In this document: piece by piece, positions 23,658 to 32,803 of the stretch
How positions within the stretch are numbered: the stretch's first letter is position 1
Layout of the letters: each line of letters begins with the position of its first letter
NCBI GenBank assembly: GCA_020631235.1
Contig: JAHDHQ010000005.1
Coordinates: 1-39,081 of the forward strand
DNA length: 39,081 nt
Direction of reading: 5' to 3'
Source of the DNA: Saprospiraceae bacterium
GTDB lineage: Bacteria; Bacteroidota; Bacteroidia; Chitinophagales; Saprospiraceae
Notes under the pieces: generated by a model
Seen by the model: the letters and a program-made list of their open reading frames with translations, nothing else
Databases searched by the model: none
Told to the model about the DNA's origin: nothing
Position numbers and translations under genes: made by a program

Positions 23658-26600
23658 TTATTTAATGATCACTAACTTTTGAATTAAGAATTTTTGCGAA
23701 ACAATTTCTTCTATGACTAGCGAATAGATTCCATTTTCTAAGTCATTAACTTGAATAGATGATCCACATTTTCCAGACTTTTCAAGACTGCCAGTCGCAT
23801 TATAGATTGCAAAAGTAAAAGTACCGTTTGCTGGCATGAAGAAGTTTACAATCGAAGAGGCAGGGTTTGGGTAAACTCCAAAACGATAAAATGAGTTGTC
23901 TATGTCTGATAATATCCAATCTTCACCATCGCAATCTTCATCGATTCCGTTTTCTGCCAACTCAGCTGCACCAGGATAAACATTTGCATTCTCGTCATCA
24001 CAATCTTCATCAATTCCAAATCCGTCCTGGTCTAAATCATCATCTAAAGTTGCTTCATTACAATCATCATCTATAGCATTGTACGGTATTTCATTTGCGC
24101 CATTATTTATCTCTGGATTCTGATCATCACAGTCATCAACTAGGTCGAATCCATCTTGATCTAAGTCATCATCAAGCGTAATTTCATTACAATCATCATC
24201 CACTCCATTGTAGGGAATTTCTTCTTGATTCGGATGTATGTCTGGATTTTGGTCATCGCAATCTTCAGGGGTATAAAAGCCATCTAAATCAGCATCAAAA
24301 TGAATATTGTCATAAATAGATGTTTCTGCTAGATTAGTTAGGATAGGCCAATTAAAATCAAAATAAATATTTGCCTCATTGGTTAAAACATCAGCAAATG
24401 TTAAGTTTTCTTTTTTTGGTTTTAAAGAGAACACAACAAAACCATCATTTATACTATCCACTTCTGACAAGAATATATCTTGAAAGATAAAATCTATGCG
24501 GTTTTCCTTTTTAATTTCGACTTCCATTTCATGACTTGCATCGATGATTTGTAGTGAGTTTATATCGAAGATATCTGACTGGATGGTATCACTCAACACC
24601 ACATTTTGCGCGTAAGAGCTGCCTAGATTTTCAAACCTAATGGTATAAATAAAATCTTTACTTAGTTTATCAATAAAAATAGAATCTCCAACCAAAGCTG
24701 TTTTATCATTTGGGTCATAGCTATTTACCACTTCTTGATGTAAATAATCACTATTATTCTCTTGATTGCCATCATCACCAGTAATGATATTAGCATTAAA
24801 TGTAAATATATCTCCACCATTAACAGGCGGTGTTTCCATTGGATTATTCGACTGAAAAATGATGCTAATGATTTGATTTTCAAACGGGTTCAGTTGTATT
24901 TCTGGAAAGGTTAACATTCCGTCCATATGCTCCATTGGATCTATTGAGGAACTATTAAATGTTAGTGAATCCTGAGGATAAGAAAACTGAAAATTACCAC
25001 TCATTGGCAAATTACCTACATTTTTAATCACTGCGTCATAAGAACAGACAAATCCTGGTCTGCAATCATTAATAGGAATCAAATGTATTTCAAGATCTTT
25101 TATCTCGCCGTTGTTAGATAAACAATATTGACTATAAATGGTATCAATGTTACCGTCCTCAAATATAATTTGTTGATTATTAGGAGTGTAAATAAATAAT
25201 TCAGTTGGAGAAGATGGGCTAATTTGCAAAGTATCTATATCAGTTATTAAAGTAGCTTTCCCATGGAGATTCGAAAAGATTGAACCAATAACAGAGCTGC
25301 CATTAGAAACTTCAACTCTTCCATATTCTATAGGTGACGAGCCAGATTCACAATTATTTTCCAACGCATCATAGCGTATGTCCGCTAATAAAACATTATT
25401 TTGATAAACAGAATCAAAATTGCAAAAAGCATTGACTTCACATTCATTACAATAAACTTTGTAATGTCCAATGCGATCTTCTTTTGTGCATATGTATTGG
25501 ATACTCGAATTTTCCGCAAGAAATAAAACGGGTTCTGCATTGTTTTTGATCAGCAAATTTCGTGGATAGTCATCTGTTTCACTAGCAAATCTTATAATTT
25601 CTAATTTCTCACAATAGCTTAGATCAATTGTTTCAATATTATTGCCACCACTTGTTATACTTTTCAAATTAATATTATTAGATAAATCCAATGAGGTGAG
25701 GTCTTGTTGATTATAATAGTGGAGTTCACTCAGGGCTACTTGATTAGTAAGATCAAGGCTTGTTAGATTGTTTAGATTGATATTAAGTGTTTCTAATACT
25801 CTATTTTCAGAAAGATCTATTGAGTCAAGTTCACAGAGAATACATTCAAAATAGACTAGGTCTTTCACCATTGTTAGATTCAAGGAACCCAGTTGATTGT
25901 GATTTAATTGAAGGGTTTGTAAATTTATCATTTGGCTCAAATCCAAAGAATCCAGTTCATTTGTATTTAAATTTAAGTGTAACAAACTATCCAGATTCTC
26001 GACGTTGATTTCAAAGTTTGATACTCGATTATCTGATAAATCTAAGTTTTGTAAACTCGGTAGATTATTGGATTCGTCGAGGATAAATTCAGAAAGTTTA
26101 TTTTCTGATAAATCCAATATTTTTAGTTTTGGTAGGTTTACTGTTCTAAATTCAGTTAGATTATTATCATGTAAGTAAAGATTAGTCAGACTGGGTAAAT
26201 TAATAAGTGTTATTTCTCTTAATTCACTCTTTTCTAGTATTAGGTTTTCAAGTTTCGGAGCTTTTTCAATGGTAATTTCTTGTGGTACATATAGATCTAG
26301 CGTCATGTTTACTAATTCAGGTAATGTATCCAGAATAGTAAATTCTTTAATATCGGCGCTGATCTCCAAGTTAACGAGATGGTCTAACCTAGGTAATATG
26401 AAATGGTCTATATCTCCGAAACTATGATCGATAAATTCAACATCTATAAGTTTTGGTGTCAATGCGAAATCCCATAATATGGAACTACTTGAGTCTCCGA
26501 AAGCTTGATCTGATAGATTGGCGATTTCCAAATTTGGAAACCCTGTAATATCAAGTGTGCCATCCAAACTACCTCTCAAATGATTTATAGCACTAATGCA

Positions 26601-26924
26601 AGGAAGCGAAACATCAATGTCTAGGTTCCCTAACTCTAAGAAGGTGATATTAGTGAATGAGCATAGATCATCAAGATGTTCAATTCCATCAAAGCCTTGC
26701 CAATCTAAGCTTAAACCAATAATTTGATCTGCTTCTTCATAGCTAATTTTACCATCGGAATTTAAATCAGCATAGGCGTAACTACTTTGATAAGGAGGAT
26801 TAGTGACAACAATAGTTCGTTCTAGAAACATAAATTCCATTCCGGGATCACTAAACTCAATATACTGTGAATGAGCCTTTGAGAAGCACAAAAAACTTAC
26901 AATAAAGAAAGTGAGAATTCTCAT
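23658..26924 (-). CDS. LRR / DUF7619 / MopE-repeat surface protein with T9SS sorting domain
   Basis: 1088-aa secreted protein from ATG 26924 (the ATG at 26948 adds eight residues before the signal peptide). Domains in order: signal peptide (cut before QYIEF), an EF-hand-like loop DLNSDGKISYEEAD, about fifteen leucine-rich repeats of the short bacterial type (LDLSENKLSEF, LNLNTNELDSLDLS), a Cys-bearing linker, a DUF7619-like beta-sandwich (SYDPNDKTALVGDSI ... ANIYFDFNWPILTN), three MopE-like DLDQDGF/DDDCN units of 43 residues, and a type A sorting domain (VYPNPASSIVNFFM ... KLVIIK). Likely an adhesin or binding protein on the cell surface with calcium-dependent stalk. It is convergent with the hydrolase gene; no partner genes. 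Confidence 0.9.
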   Translation of the reverse strand: MRILTFFIVSFLCFSKAHSQYIEFSDPGMEFMFLERTIVVTNPPYQSSYAYADLNSDGKISYEEADQIIGLSLDWQGFDGIEHLDDLCSFTNITFLELGNLDIDVSLPCISAINHLRGSLDGTLDITGFPNLEIANLSDQAFGDSSSSILWDFALTPKLIDVEFIDHSFGDIDHFILPRLDHLVNLEISADIKEFTILDTLPELVNMTLDLYVPQEITIEKAPKLENLILEKSELREITLINLPSLTNLYLHDNNLTEFRTVNLPKLKILDLSENKLSEFILDESNNLPSLQNLDLSDNRVSNFEINVENLDSLLHLNLNTNELDSLDLSQMINLQTLQLNHNQLGSLNLTMVKDLVYFECILCELDSIDLSENRVLETLNINLNNLTSLDLTNQVALSELHYYNQQDLTSLDLSNNINLKSITSGGNNIETIDLSYCEKLEIIRFASETDDYPRNLLIKNNAEPVLFLAENSSIQYICTKEDRIGHYKVYCNECEVNAFCNFDSVYQNNVLLADIRYDALENNCESGSSPIEYGRVEVSNGSSVIGSIFSNLHGKATLITDIDTLQISPSSPTELFIYTPNNQQIIFEDGNIDTIYSQYCLSNNGEIKDLEIHLIPINDCRPGFVCSYDAVIKNVGNLPMSGNFQFSYPQDSLTFNSSSIDPMEHMDGMLTFPEIQLNPFENQIISIIFQSNNPMETPPVNGGDIFTFNANIITGDDGNQENNSDYLHQEVVNSYDPNDKTALVGDSIFIDKLSKDFIYTIRFENLGSSYAQNVVLSDTIQSDIFDINSLQIIDASHEMEVEIKKENRIDFIFQDIFLSEVDSINDGFVVFSLKPKKENLTFADVLTNEANIYFDFNWPILTNLAETSIYDNIHFDADLDGFYTPEDCDDQNPDIHPNQEEIPYNGVDDDCNEITLDDDLDQDGFDLVDDCDDQNPEINNGANEIPYNAIDDDCNEATLDDDLDQDGFGIDEDCDDENANVYPGAAELAENGIDEDCDGEDWILSDIDNSFYRFGVYPNPASSIVNFFMPANGTFTFAIYNATGSLEKSGKCGSSIQVNDLENGIYSLVIEEIVSQKFLIQKLVIIK

Positions 26925-27086
26925 GGAGTTAGATTTATGATTGCTCAATTAAGATAAAGAATGTTTATCGATATACAAAGTCATTTACTTTTTATCATTG
27001 AATGAGAACTGTGAATTAGTTTTCTTTAGAATGATTTTTAAAGTAATCCTCTTAAAAATGGTCAGGTCTTTTTATATTGAGTTTAC

Positions 27087-27203
27087 ATGTCAAGAGTAGA
27101 TACCTGTCATCATTGCAGAAAGCAAAGCTATTGCCATTTAGATAGCTCATCTTGCTGGTGTGTTAACTTACCTCCCTTGTTTGCTGCTCAAAGCAAAGAT
27201 TAA
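27087..27203 (+). CDS. Mini Cys-rich CWC protein (38 aa)
   Basis: Short open frame MSRVDTCHHC..., with cysteines at 7, 10, 16, 23 and 25 and the CWC..LPPLF block. These cysteine positions are exactly those of the larger CWC/DUF5522 protein at 28282-28632. It ends after the CWC part, so it is either a free-standing zinc-binding mini-protein or a truncated paralogue. It lies convergent with the VOC gene, 7 bp apart. Confidence 0.6.
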   Translation: MSRVDTCHHCRKQSYCHLDSSSCWCVNLPPLFAAQSKD

Positions 27204-27209
27204 CGCTCA

Positions 27210-27611
27210 TTACTTGGGGCTAATGGGTGTGCAAATCTCTATGATAAAACCATTTATATCTCTTACATAGCCAACTTGTTGTCCCCATGGTTTAGTAACC
27301 ACCTTCTCAAGTAGTTTTGCTCCATTCTTAATGGCATTTTTCATCAGATTTTCCACTGCAGATGAGGTAAATGCAAGTTCAATTCCAAACGGTTTTTTAT
27401 TCAAGGTACTTTCTGTAAATCCTTCGCTGAAGTTGGCCTTCCCAAGTTCAATACTTGCAAAAGCAATGCATGTGGGACCTGAAATGATTTCGCCATAATC
27501 GTTTTCTGGTGTGATAAATTTTTTCTCAAACCCAAAGGCGTTTTCGTAAAATTTGATGGTTTTAACTACATCTTTTACATATAGTATGGTGTAAGCATAT
27601 TGGATTTTCAT
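27210..27611 (-). CDS. VOC-family (glyoxalase/bleomycin-resistance-like) protein
   Basis: 133 aa, two beta-alpha-beta-beta-beta modules: YTILYVKDVVKTIKFYENAFGF at the start and GYVRDINGFIIEICTPI at the end, with the C-terminal Glu that commonly ligates the metal. Family members are dioxygenases, glyoxalases, isomerases or drug-binding proteins; the metal ligands in the first module are not the standard His, so enzymatic class cannot be assigned. Monocistronic by spacing. Confidence 0.85.
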   Translation of the reverse strand: MKIQYAYTILYVKDVVKTIKFYENAFGFEKKFITPENDYGEIISGPTCIAFASIELGKANFSEGFTESTLNKKPFGIELAFTSSAVENLMKNAIKNGAKLLEKVVTKPWGQQVGYVRDINGFIIEICTPISPK

Positions 27612-27753
27612 TGCTTTAGATTTAGTTTTTCTTGCTAATTAAATATAGGTTAAATAGTAATCAAAGAGGCCTTTCTTGCATTTTACATTTATTATTTTAG
27701 ATACTTAAGCCATTAACATAGAATCCATTATTTAATCCTTAACCATAGAACAG

Positions 27754-28269
27754 ATGATACGACTGATCTTGACTTTAGTATTAATGTTTAGTCTTAACAT
27801 GACTTGTTATTCACAAGAGCAATTGCCGGCCATAAATGACCTGTATACCTTGGTTTCCGAGTTTGAAGCATCCATCGAAACAAAAGATAGTAGCAGATTT
27901 AAAAAACTATTCTTTGACGATCAAGTAAAATTTGTGGGAATCATGTCCTCAGTAACCGAGATGTCCATCAAAAAAGATTTTCCAGCATTTGAAGGAGTAG
28001 CTGTCTCTACTTGCAGCCAGTTTATTGCAGATATTTGTACATCAGAAAAACCTAAAAAGGAGCATTTTTATAAGATTAATATTGAAACAGATAAATCCAT
28101 AGCTTCGGTGAGTTTTGACTATAGTTTTATCTCAGGCAGTAAGATGATTCAGTGGGGCCATGAGCATTGGAATGTGGTCAAGATTGGGGACGAGTGGTTA
28201 ATAACGGATGTCATTTATTCGATTCATTTTCCAGATGTAGAGGAATTTCCCCATGCCGAAGGAAAGTAA
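27754..28269 (+). CDS. Exported NTF2-like (SnoaL/DUF4440-type) protein
   Basis: 171 aa. Signal peptide MIRLILTLVLMFSLNMTCYS cut before QEQ; the rest is an NTF2-like cone: helix LVSEFEASIETKDSSRFKKLF, strands around SVSFDYSFISG and the typical ending HWNVVKIGDEWLITDVIYSI. Such exported single-domain proteins bind small ligands or are orphan enzymes. It ends 12 bp before the CWC gene. An NTF2-like domain also occurs in the fusion protein at 31643. Confidence 0.82.
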   Translation: MIRLILTLVLMFSLNMTCYSQEQLPAINDLYTLVSEFEASIETKDSSRFKKLFFDDQVKFVGIMSSVTEMSIKKDFPAFEGVAVSTCSQFIADICTSEKPKKEHFYKINIETDKSIASVSFDYSFISGSKMIQWGHEHWNVVKIGDEWLITDVIYSIHFPDVEEFPHAEGK

Positions 28270-28281
28270 TATTTTTGCTTA

Positions 28282-28632
28282 ATGTCCTCCTCAAATCTAT
28301 GTCCATCATGTGGCAATCCAAATAACTGCCAAAACAATTCATCTGCTTGCTGGTGTTTTAGCCTTCCTCCTTTGATAAGTCCAGCATTAAAGGAATGTTG
28401 TTCTTGTAAATCTTGCTTAATAAAAGCATTGAGAATAGTCGCAGATAATTATGTGGATGAAGTGAAATCAGGAGATAGAAAGAATGAAGCAAACAAGTAT
28501 TATGTAGAAGGCCAGCAAGCGGTTGAAGGTTTAGATTATGATCTTGAAAATGGTATGCTAGTTTTCAGCTCTTGGTATCTCCTAAAGCGTGGTTTTTGTT
28601 GTGAGAATCAATGTCGTAATTGTCCATATTAA
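28282..28632 (+). CDS. Cys-rich CWC / DUF5522 fusion protein
   Basis: 116 aa. N-terminal Cys-rich CWC domain (C7, C10, C16, C23, C25, then CCSCKSC) joined to a DUF5522 ending DLENGMLVFSSWYLLKRGF followed by CCENQCRNCPY. The two small domains are often adjacent or fused in Bacteroidota. The cysteine clusters suggest zinc binding. Cytoplasmic, function unknown. Possibly co-transcribed with the NTF2-like gene 12 bp upstream. Confidence 0.85.
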   Translation: MSSSNLCPSCGNPNNCQNNSSACWCFSLPPLISPALKECCSCKSCLIKALRIVADNYVDEVKSGDRKNEANKYYVEGQQAVEGLDYDLENGMLVFSSWYLLKRGFCCENQCRNCPY

Positions 28633-28700
28633 GATTTTCGTCGAAGAAATACTGAAATCAAACTTCCAATTCTTTCCTTTTTGTATTTTCAATATTCATT

Positions 28701-29765
28701 ATGGAAGGAGCTAATTATTTTGTAGAACTGACGAGAGAATTTTTGTTCTTTTTCAGTGCTTTAGGTGCCTTTAACGGGTTTATTATTGCGGGTTATTTTT
28801 TATTTTTTGCCAAACCAAAGCATATTTCCAACGTATTTTTGGGAGGGTTTTTATTGGCTTTGAGTATACGTATCGGCAAATCGGTTTTCTTTTATTTTAT
28901 TCCTGATTTGGCTTTATTTTATCTGCAGCTGGGTTTAACTGGATGTTTTTTCATTGGACCGTTTTTGTATTTCTATTTGAGATCTATGCATTTGCCTGAA
29001 GAGAGGCATTATGAGTCTTGGAAATATCACTTAATCGTACTTACTGTATTTGCTGGTGTGTTTGGATACTTATATCCTTTTGAGCATGAAGTAGAGCTAT
29101 GGAGAAATTATGTTATCGAAGGGATTTATCTTTTATGGCTAGCCTATACCTTGCTAGCAGCGTATGAAATGCGAGCTACTTTCAGAAGGGTTTTTCTGGA
29201 GCGTGAAAAATGGAGAAGTGTCGATGTCTGGTTAGTAAGCATTTTTACAGGTAATGTTGCCATCTGGGCGGCTTACTATTTTGTGGGCTATACATCCTAC
29301 ATTTTGGGTGCGCTTCTGTTTACATTTATGCTCTATTTGCTATTGCTGCTTTTGTTTTTCTCAAAAAAGAAAAACAGTATTCTTTATCGTTCAAATCAGC
29401 GTTATAAAGACAAAAAAATCGATAAAAAAGTAGCCTCAGGATTGGAAGAAAATCTACATATGCTAATGAATGATGAACGACTTTTTGAAAATCCTAATTT
29501 AAAAATGGCTGATGTAGCCAAGGAGCTAAATGTGCAAGTTCATACCTTATCTCAACTTTTAAATGATAACCTCGGAAAATCATTTAATCAATATATAAAT
29601 GAGCATCGAATTGCTTTTGCTAAAGAGTTGTTAAACACTTCAAAACATCTCACATTAGAGGCCATAGGATATGAATGTGGCTTTAATTCTAAGTCTACTT
29701 TCTATAGCACGTTTAAAAAAATGACTGGAATGACACCTTCTAAGTTTCAGGCTGCATCCCGATAA
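28701..29765 (+). CDS. Membrane-bound AraC-family transcriptional regulator
   Basis: 354 aa. Residues ~10-230 form about seven hydrophobic helices, and residues ~260-354 an AraC-type DNA-binding domain with two helix-turn-helices (MADVAKELNVQVHTLSQLLN and LEAIGYECGFNSKSTFYSTF) ending MTGMTPSKFQ. In this subgroup the membrane part is thought to sense a signal and the cytoplasmic end to bind DNA. The gene is followed 130 bp later, in the same direction, by the serine hydrolase and NTF2-DJ-1 genes, which are plausible targets. Confidence 0.9.
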   Translation: MEGANYFVELTREFLFFFSALGAFNGFIIAGYFLFFAKPKHISNVFLGGFLLALSIRIGKSVFFYFIPDLALFYLQLGLTGCFFIGPFLYFYLRSMHLPEERHYESWKYHLIVLTVFAGVFGYLYPFEHEVELWRNYVIEGIYLLWLAYTLLAAYEMRATFRRVFLEREKWRSVDVWLVSIFTGNVAIWAAYYFVGYTSYILGALLFTFMLYLLLLLLFFSKKKNSILYRSNQRYKDKKIDKKVASGLEENLHMLMNDERLFENPNLKMADVAKELNVQVHTLSQLLNDNLGKSFNQYINEHRIAFAKELLNTSKHLTLEAIGYECGFNSKSTFYSTFKKMTGMTPSKFQAASR

Positions 29766-29846
29766 AAACCAGTCTTTCAGCCGATTTGCACCTACTAAAA
29801 AGTACGGATTTATAAATTCGGACTCCTAGATTATAAGAAAAAACAG

Positions 29847-29873
29847 TTTGTGGCTCTTGCTGATCTACATTTG
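29847..29873 (+). promoter_or_regulatory. Candidate promoter of the serine hydrolase operon
   Basis: TACATTTG (29866-29873) matches the TAnnTTTG -7 box of the phylum. A TTTG lies at 29847-29850, somewhat closer (15 bp) than the usual ~19 bp. The GTG start of the hydrolase is 25 bp downstream. Confidence 0.4.
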
Positions 29874-29897
29874 ATATCGAATCAAAAAATGTAAATC

Positions 29898-31643
29898 GTG
29901 AAAAATGTAATTATTCTTTGTGTTTGCTTTATGTGCATATGCCTAAGTACAACACTGACGAGTCAAGTTGTTAATAATGAAAACAACATTGAACTAAGAA
30001 AAAAAATTAATGAATTAAGCCAATCATGGCAAGAGGGTAAAATGCCTGGCATTAGTATCGGGGTAGTACAATCAGGACAAATCATGTATGCTGATGGTTT
30101 TGGATTGGCCGATCTTGAAAATGAACGAAGGATCAATGCTGATACTAGATTTCAAATGTCTTCTTTGAGTAAATATTTCATTGCTTATTTAGTCTATACA
30201 TTGGAAGATATGAAGCAAATATCTTTTAGTGATCCTATCCAAAAATACCTTCCTGGATTAAAAGATTTTGGACAAAAGATTAGTATAGAACATTTACTGA
30301 CTCAAAGTTCAGGTTTGTTAGACTACAGGTCGGTAGCCTTTTTGGATGGTTTTAGGATGAAGGACGAACTCAACATGCAAGATGCGATGCGAATGATTAA
30401 TCAACAAAGTACACTCATGTTTAAACCGGGTACAAAAATAGAGTTATCAGATACTAATATTACTTTATTAGCCAGCATCATAGAATTTGTGACTGAAGGG
30501 AGCATTAATGATTTTGCTCAAGAACATTTGTTTAAACCGCTCGGGATGAGTCAATCACTATTTAGTTCAAATCCTAATCAGTGGATTGAGAATATAGCAA
30601 AACCATATCAGCTGGAAGGCGATGAATATGTATCCTATGTTCATAACCAATCATTGGTAGGACCCATGAATATGTACAGTACTGCTTTAGATATGGCTAG
30701 ATGGTACGCTCATTGTGACTCCGTAGAAGGGGACGAAGCACGCATAATCAAGCATCTACATAGCACTTTCGAAATCTTAGGCGAACAAGCAGAAATACCG
30801 GGTTATGGGATGATGACCATGGGACAGCAGTTTGTTCATGCGGAAAGAGGTTTAGATAAGTTTTGGCAAATGGGAAGTACAGGAGCCTATGACAGCGCCA
30901 TTTTTAGGTTTGAAGATCAAGGTTTGACTTGTTTTGTTATGGGAAATGGAGGCCAAGGTTATAATGGGTTTGTAGCCATGCAAATTGCAGAATGGATGCT
31001 TGAAGATGAATTTTTAGTGCCCAGTCAAATTGACTTTACAGATTCCAAGTATGTAAATGTGGATCCCAAGACATTGGAAAAACACGAAGGTCATTATCTA
31101 AGTGAAAACGGTTATTACCATAGAGAGATAAAATTAATCGATGATACCTTAAGATATATCAGATCAGCCACAAACCAAACCGCACTTATACCTTTAGACA
31201 ATCACACTTTCCAAATGAAAGTTAATGGATCTGATGAATATTATATAGACTTTATCCAACAAGATAAAACCAAGTATTTTACATTTCAGGCAGGCGATGG
31301 CATGAAATCAAAATACCATTCTTTTACTCCCCAGATTTTAGATCAAGCGAGTAAAGAATCTTTGGTGGGCTTATATGTAAACCTAGATTATGCTATTGTT
31401 TATACTATTCAACTTGTGGATGGGCAGCTGGAAATAAGCCATAAAAAAGGAGATAGTTATGTTTTGTCACCTACAGAGAAAGACTGTTTTCTTAGCTCTT
31501 CTTTTTTCTTAAACCTGCTTAGTTTCTCACGCGATGAATTTCAAAATATTCAAGGATTTACCGTAAAAGGTGCAGGCATAGACCAATTGTATTTTCAAAA
31601 ATTGGACATTAATCCTCATTCTAAAACTACAAAAAACATATAA
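29898..31643 (+). CDS. Exported S12-family serine hydrolase (beta-lactamase-related)
   Basis: 581 aa with signal peptide (residues ~1-22; GTG start). The beta-lactamase/DD-peptidase fold spans ~35-370: SxxK motif SLSK (S89, K92), HLLTQSSGLLDY (132-143), and WQMGSTGAYDSAIF in place of the usual third-motif HGG.TPGF. At the second motif the family pattern PG..f.YSNTN is PGTKIELSDTN, so the catalytic Tyr is Leu183. A C-terminal ~200-residue beta domain follows, as in many Bacteroidota members. Probably periplasmic; an esterase, amidase or an inactive binding protein. Its stop overlaps the start of the NTF2-DJ-1 gene by one base. Confidence 0.85.
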   Translation: MKNVIILCVCFMCICLSTTLTSQVVNNENNIELRKKINELSQSWQEGKMPGISIGVVQSGQIMYADGFGLADLENERRINADTRFQMSSLSKYFIAYLVYTLEDMKQISFSDPIQKYLPGLKDFGQKISIEHLLTQSSGLLDYRSVAFLDGFRMKDELNMQDAMRMINQQSTLMFKPGTKIELSDTNITLLASIIEFVTEGSINDFAQEHLFKPLGMSQSLFSSNPNQWIENIAKPYQLEGDEYVSYVHNQSLVGPMNMYSTALDMARWYAHCDSVEGDEARIIKHLHSTFEILGEQAEIPGYGMMTMGQQFVHAERGLDKFWQMGSTGAYDSAIFRFEDQGLTCFVMGNGGQGYNGFVAMQIAEWMLEDEFLVPSQIDFTDSKYVNVDPKTLEKHEGHYLSENGYYHREIKLIDDTLRYIRSATNQTALIPLDNHTFQMKVNGSDEYYIDFIQQDKTKYFTFQAGDGMKSKYHSFTPQILDQASKESLVGLYVNLDYAIVYTIQLVDGQLEISHKKGDSYVLSPTEKDCFLSSSFFLNLLSFSRDEFQNIQGFTVKGAGIDQLYFQKLDINPHSKTTKNI

Positions 31644-32782
31644 TGAAGAAGCGATCCATATTGTATACAATCATTGTTTTAATGAGCGCTAGTTTCAGTG
31701 GTGCAAGCCTTGGGGCTCAGACTGAAAAAACACAGATAATAGAAACCTTAAATGATTACATAATGGGCACATCTTATGCCGATGTAAATCAAATTAGTAA
31801 TGCTTTCTATCCGGATGCAGAACTATTTTTAGATGGTAAAGATGGTGCTATCCGAGTAGTACCCATAAAGGAGTATGTGGGCTGGTTTAAGGATCATGAG
31901 CCAGGCAAATTTACGGGAAGAGTAGGAAATATTCTTTCTTTGGACTGGTTTGGGAACATTGCAACTGCTAAAGCTGAAATTCTAGTTCCTCAGCGAAATG
32001 CTCGCTATGTAGATATGTTTATTTTGAAGAAAAATCAGTTGGGTCAGTGGAAAATCATCAGCAAAACAGCGAATAGTGAAGAAAGTCCAAAACAAGGAAA
32101 GAGGGTAGTGATGATCGTTTCTAATGCACATCATTATGGTGACACTGATATTCCGACGGGCAACAGTTTTGCTGAAATTGTCACTGCCTATGATGTATTT
32201 GATCAAGCGGGATACTCGATAGATTTAGTAAGTCCGCAGGGAGGAGCGGTCCCTCTTGCTTATATAAACACGGCTGACCCTTTGGAGAAAAGATATGTAT
32301 ACGATGCGGATTTTATGTATGCATTGGCACACACCCATAAATCAGCAGAGCTTAGGTCTTCCGACTATGAGGCTATTTATTATGTAGGAGGAGGGAGTGT
32401 TATGTTTGAAACTCCAGAAGATGGAGCGGTGCAACGCTTAGCTATGGATATATATGAGAAAAACGAAGGTATAATCGCTGCTGTTTGTCATGGGACGGCA
32501 GGAATAGCGCACTTAAAGACTTCGGATGGTAAGTATTTAGTCGATGGAAAAACTATCAGTGGTTTTCCAGATTCTTTTGAGCGGCAAGATGCAGCCTATT
32601 TTAAAACCTTCCCTTTTTTAATTCAAGAAACGATCGAGTCGCGTGGAGGTAATTTTGAGTTTACCGAAGCAAATGAGTCATTTGTTGTAGTAGACGGTCG
32701 ATTAATAACCGGACAGAACCACTTGTCTGGAGGTGAGATTGCAGAAGAAATAGTGAAGCAATTAGCTGGTGTAAAAGAGTAA
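31643..32782 (+). CDS. NTF2-like + DJ-1/PfpI fusion protein
   Basis: 379 aa, signal peptide (cut near GAQTEKT, residue ~25). Residues ~28-145 are an NTF2-like/lumazine-binding-like domain (LNDYIMGTSYADVNQISNAFYPDAELF ... in several strands, QWKIISKTAN). Residues ~152-379 are a DJ-1/PfpI (class I glutamine amidotransferase-like) domain with nucleophile elbow AAVCHGTAG (C282, H283) and acidic partner candidates near YYVGGGSVM. The DJ-1 half resembles Hsp31/glyoxalase III-like enzymes that act on reactive aldehydes. It is translationally coupled with the serine hydrolase. Export and fusion are unusual; substrate unknown. Confidence 0.85.
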   Translation: MKKRSILYTIIVLMSASFSGASLGAQTEKTQIIETLNDYIMGTSYADVNQISNAFYPDAELFLDGKDGAIRVVPIKEYVGWFKDHEPGKFTGRVGNILSLDWFGNIATAKAEILVPQRNARYVDMFILKKNQLGQWKIISKTANSEESPKQGKRVVMIVSNAHHYGDTDIPTGNSFAEIVTAYDVFDQAGYSIDLVSPQGGAVPLAYINTADPLEKRYVYDADFMYALAHTHKSAELRSSDYEAIYYVGGGSVMFETPEDGAVQRLAMDIYEKNEGIIAAVCHGTAGIAHLKTSDGKYLVDGKTISGFPDSFERQDAAYFKTFPFLIQETIESRGGNFEFTEANESFVVVDGRLITGQNHLSGGEIAEEIVKQLAGVKE

Positions 32783-32803
32783 TTTACATCTATTCGATTC
32801 AGC

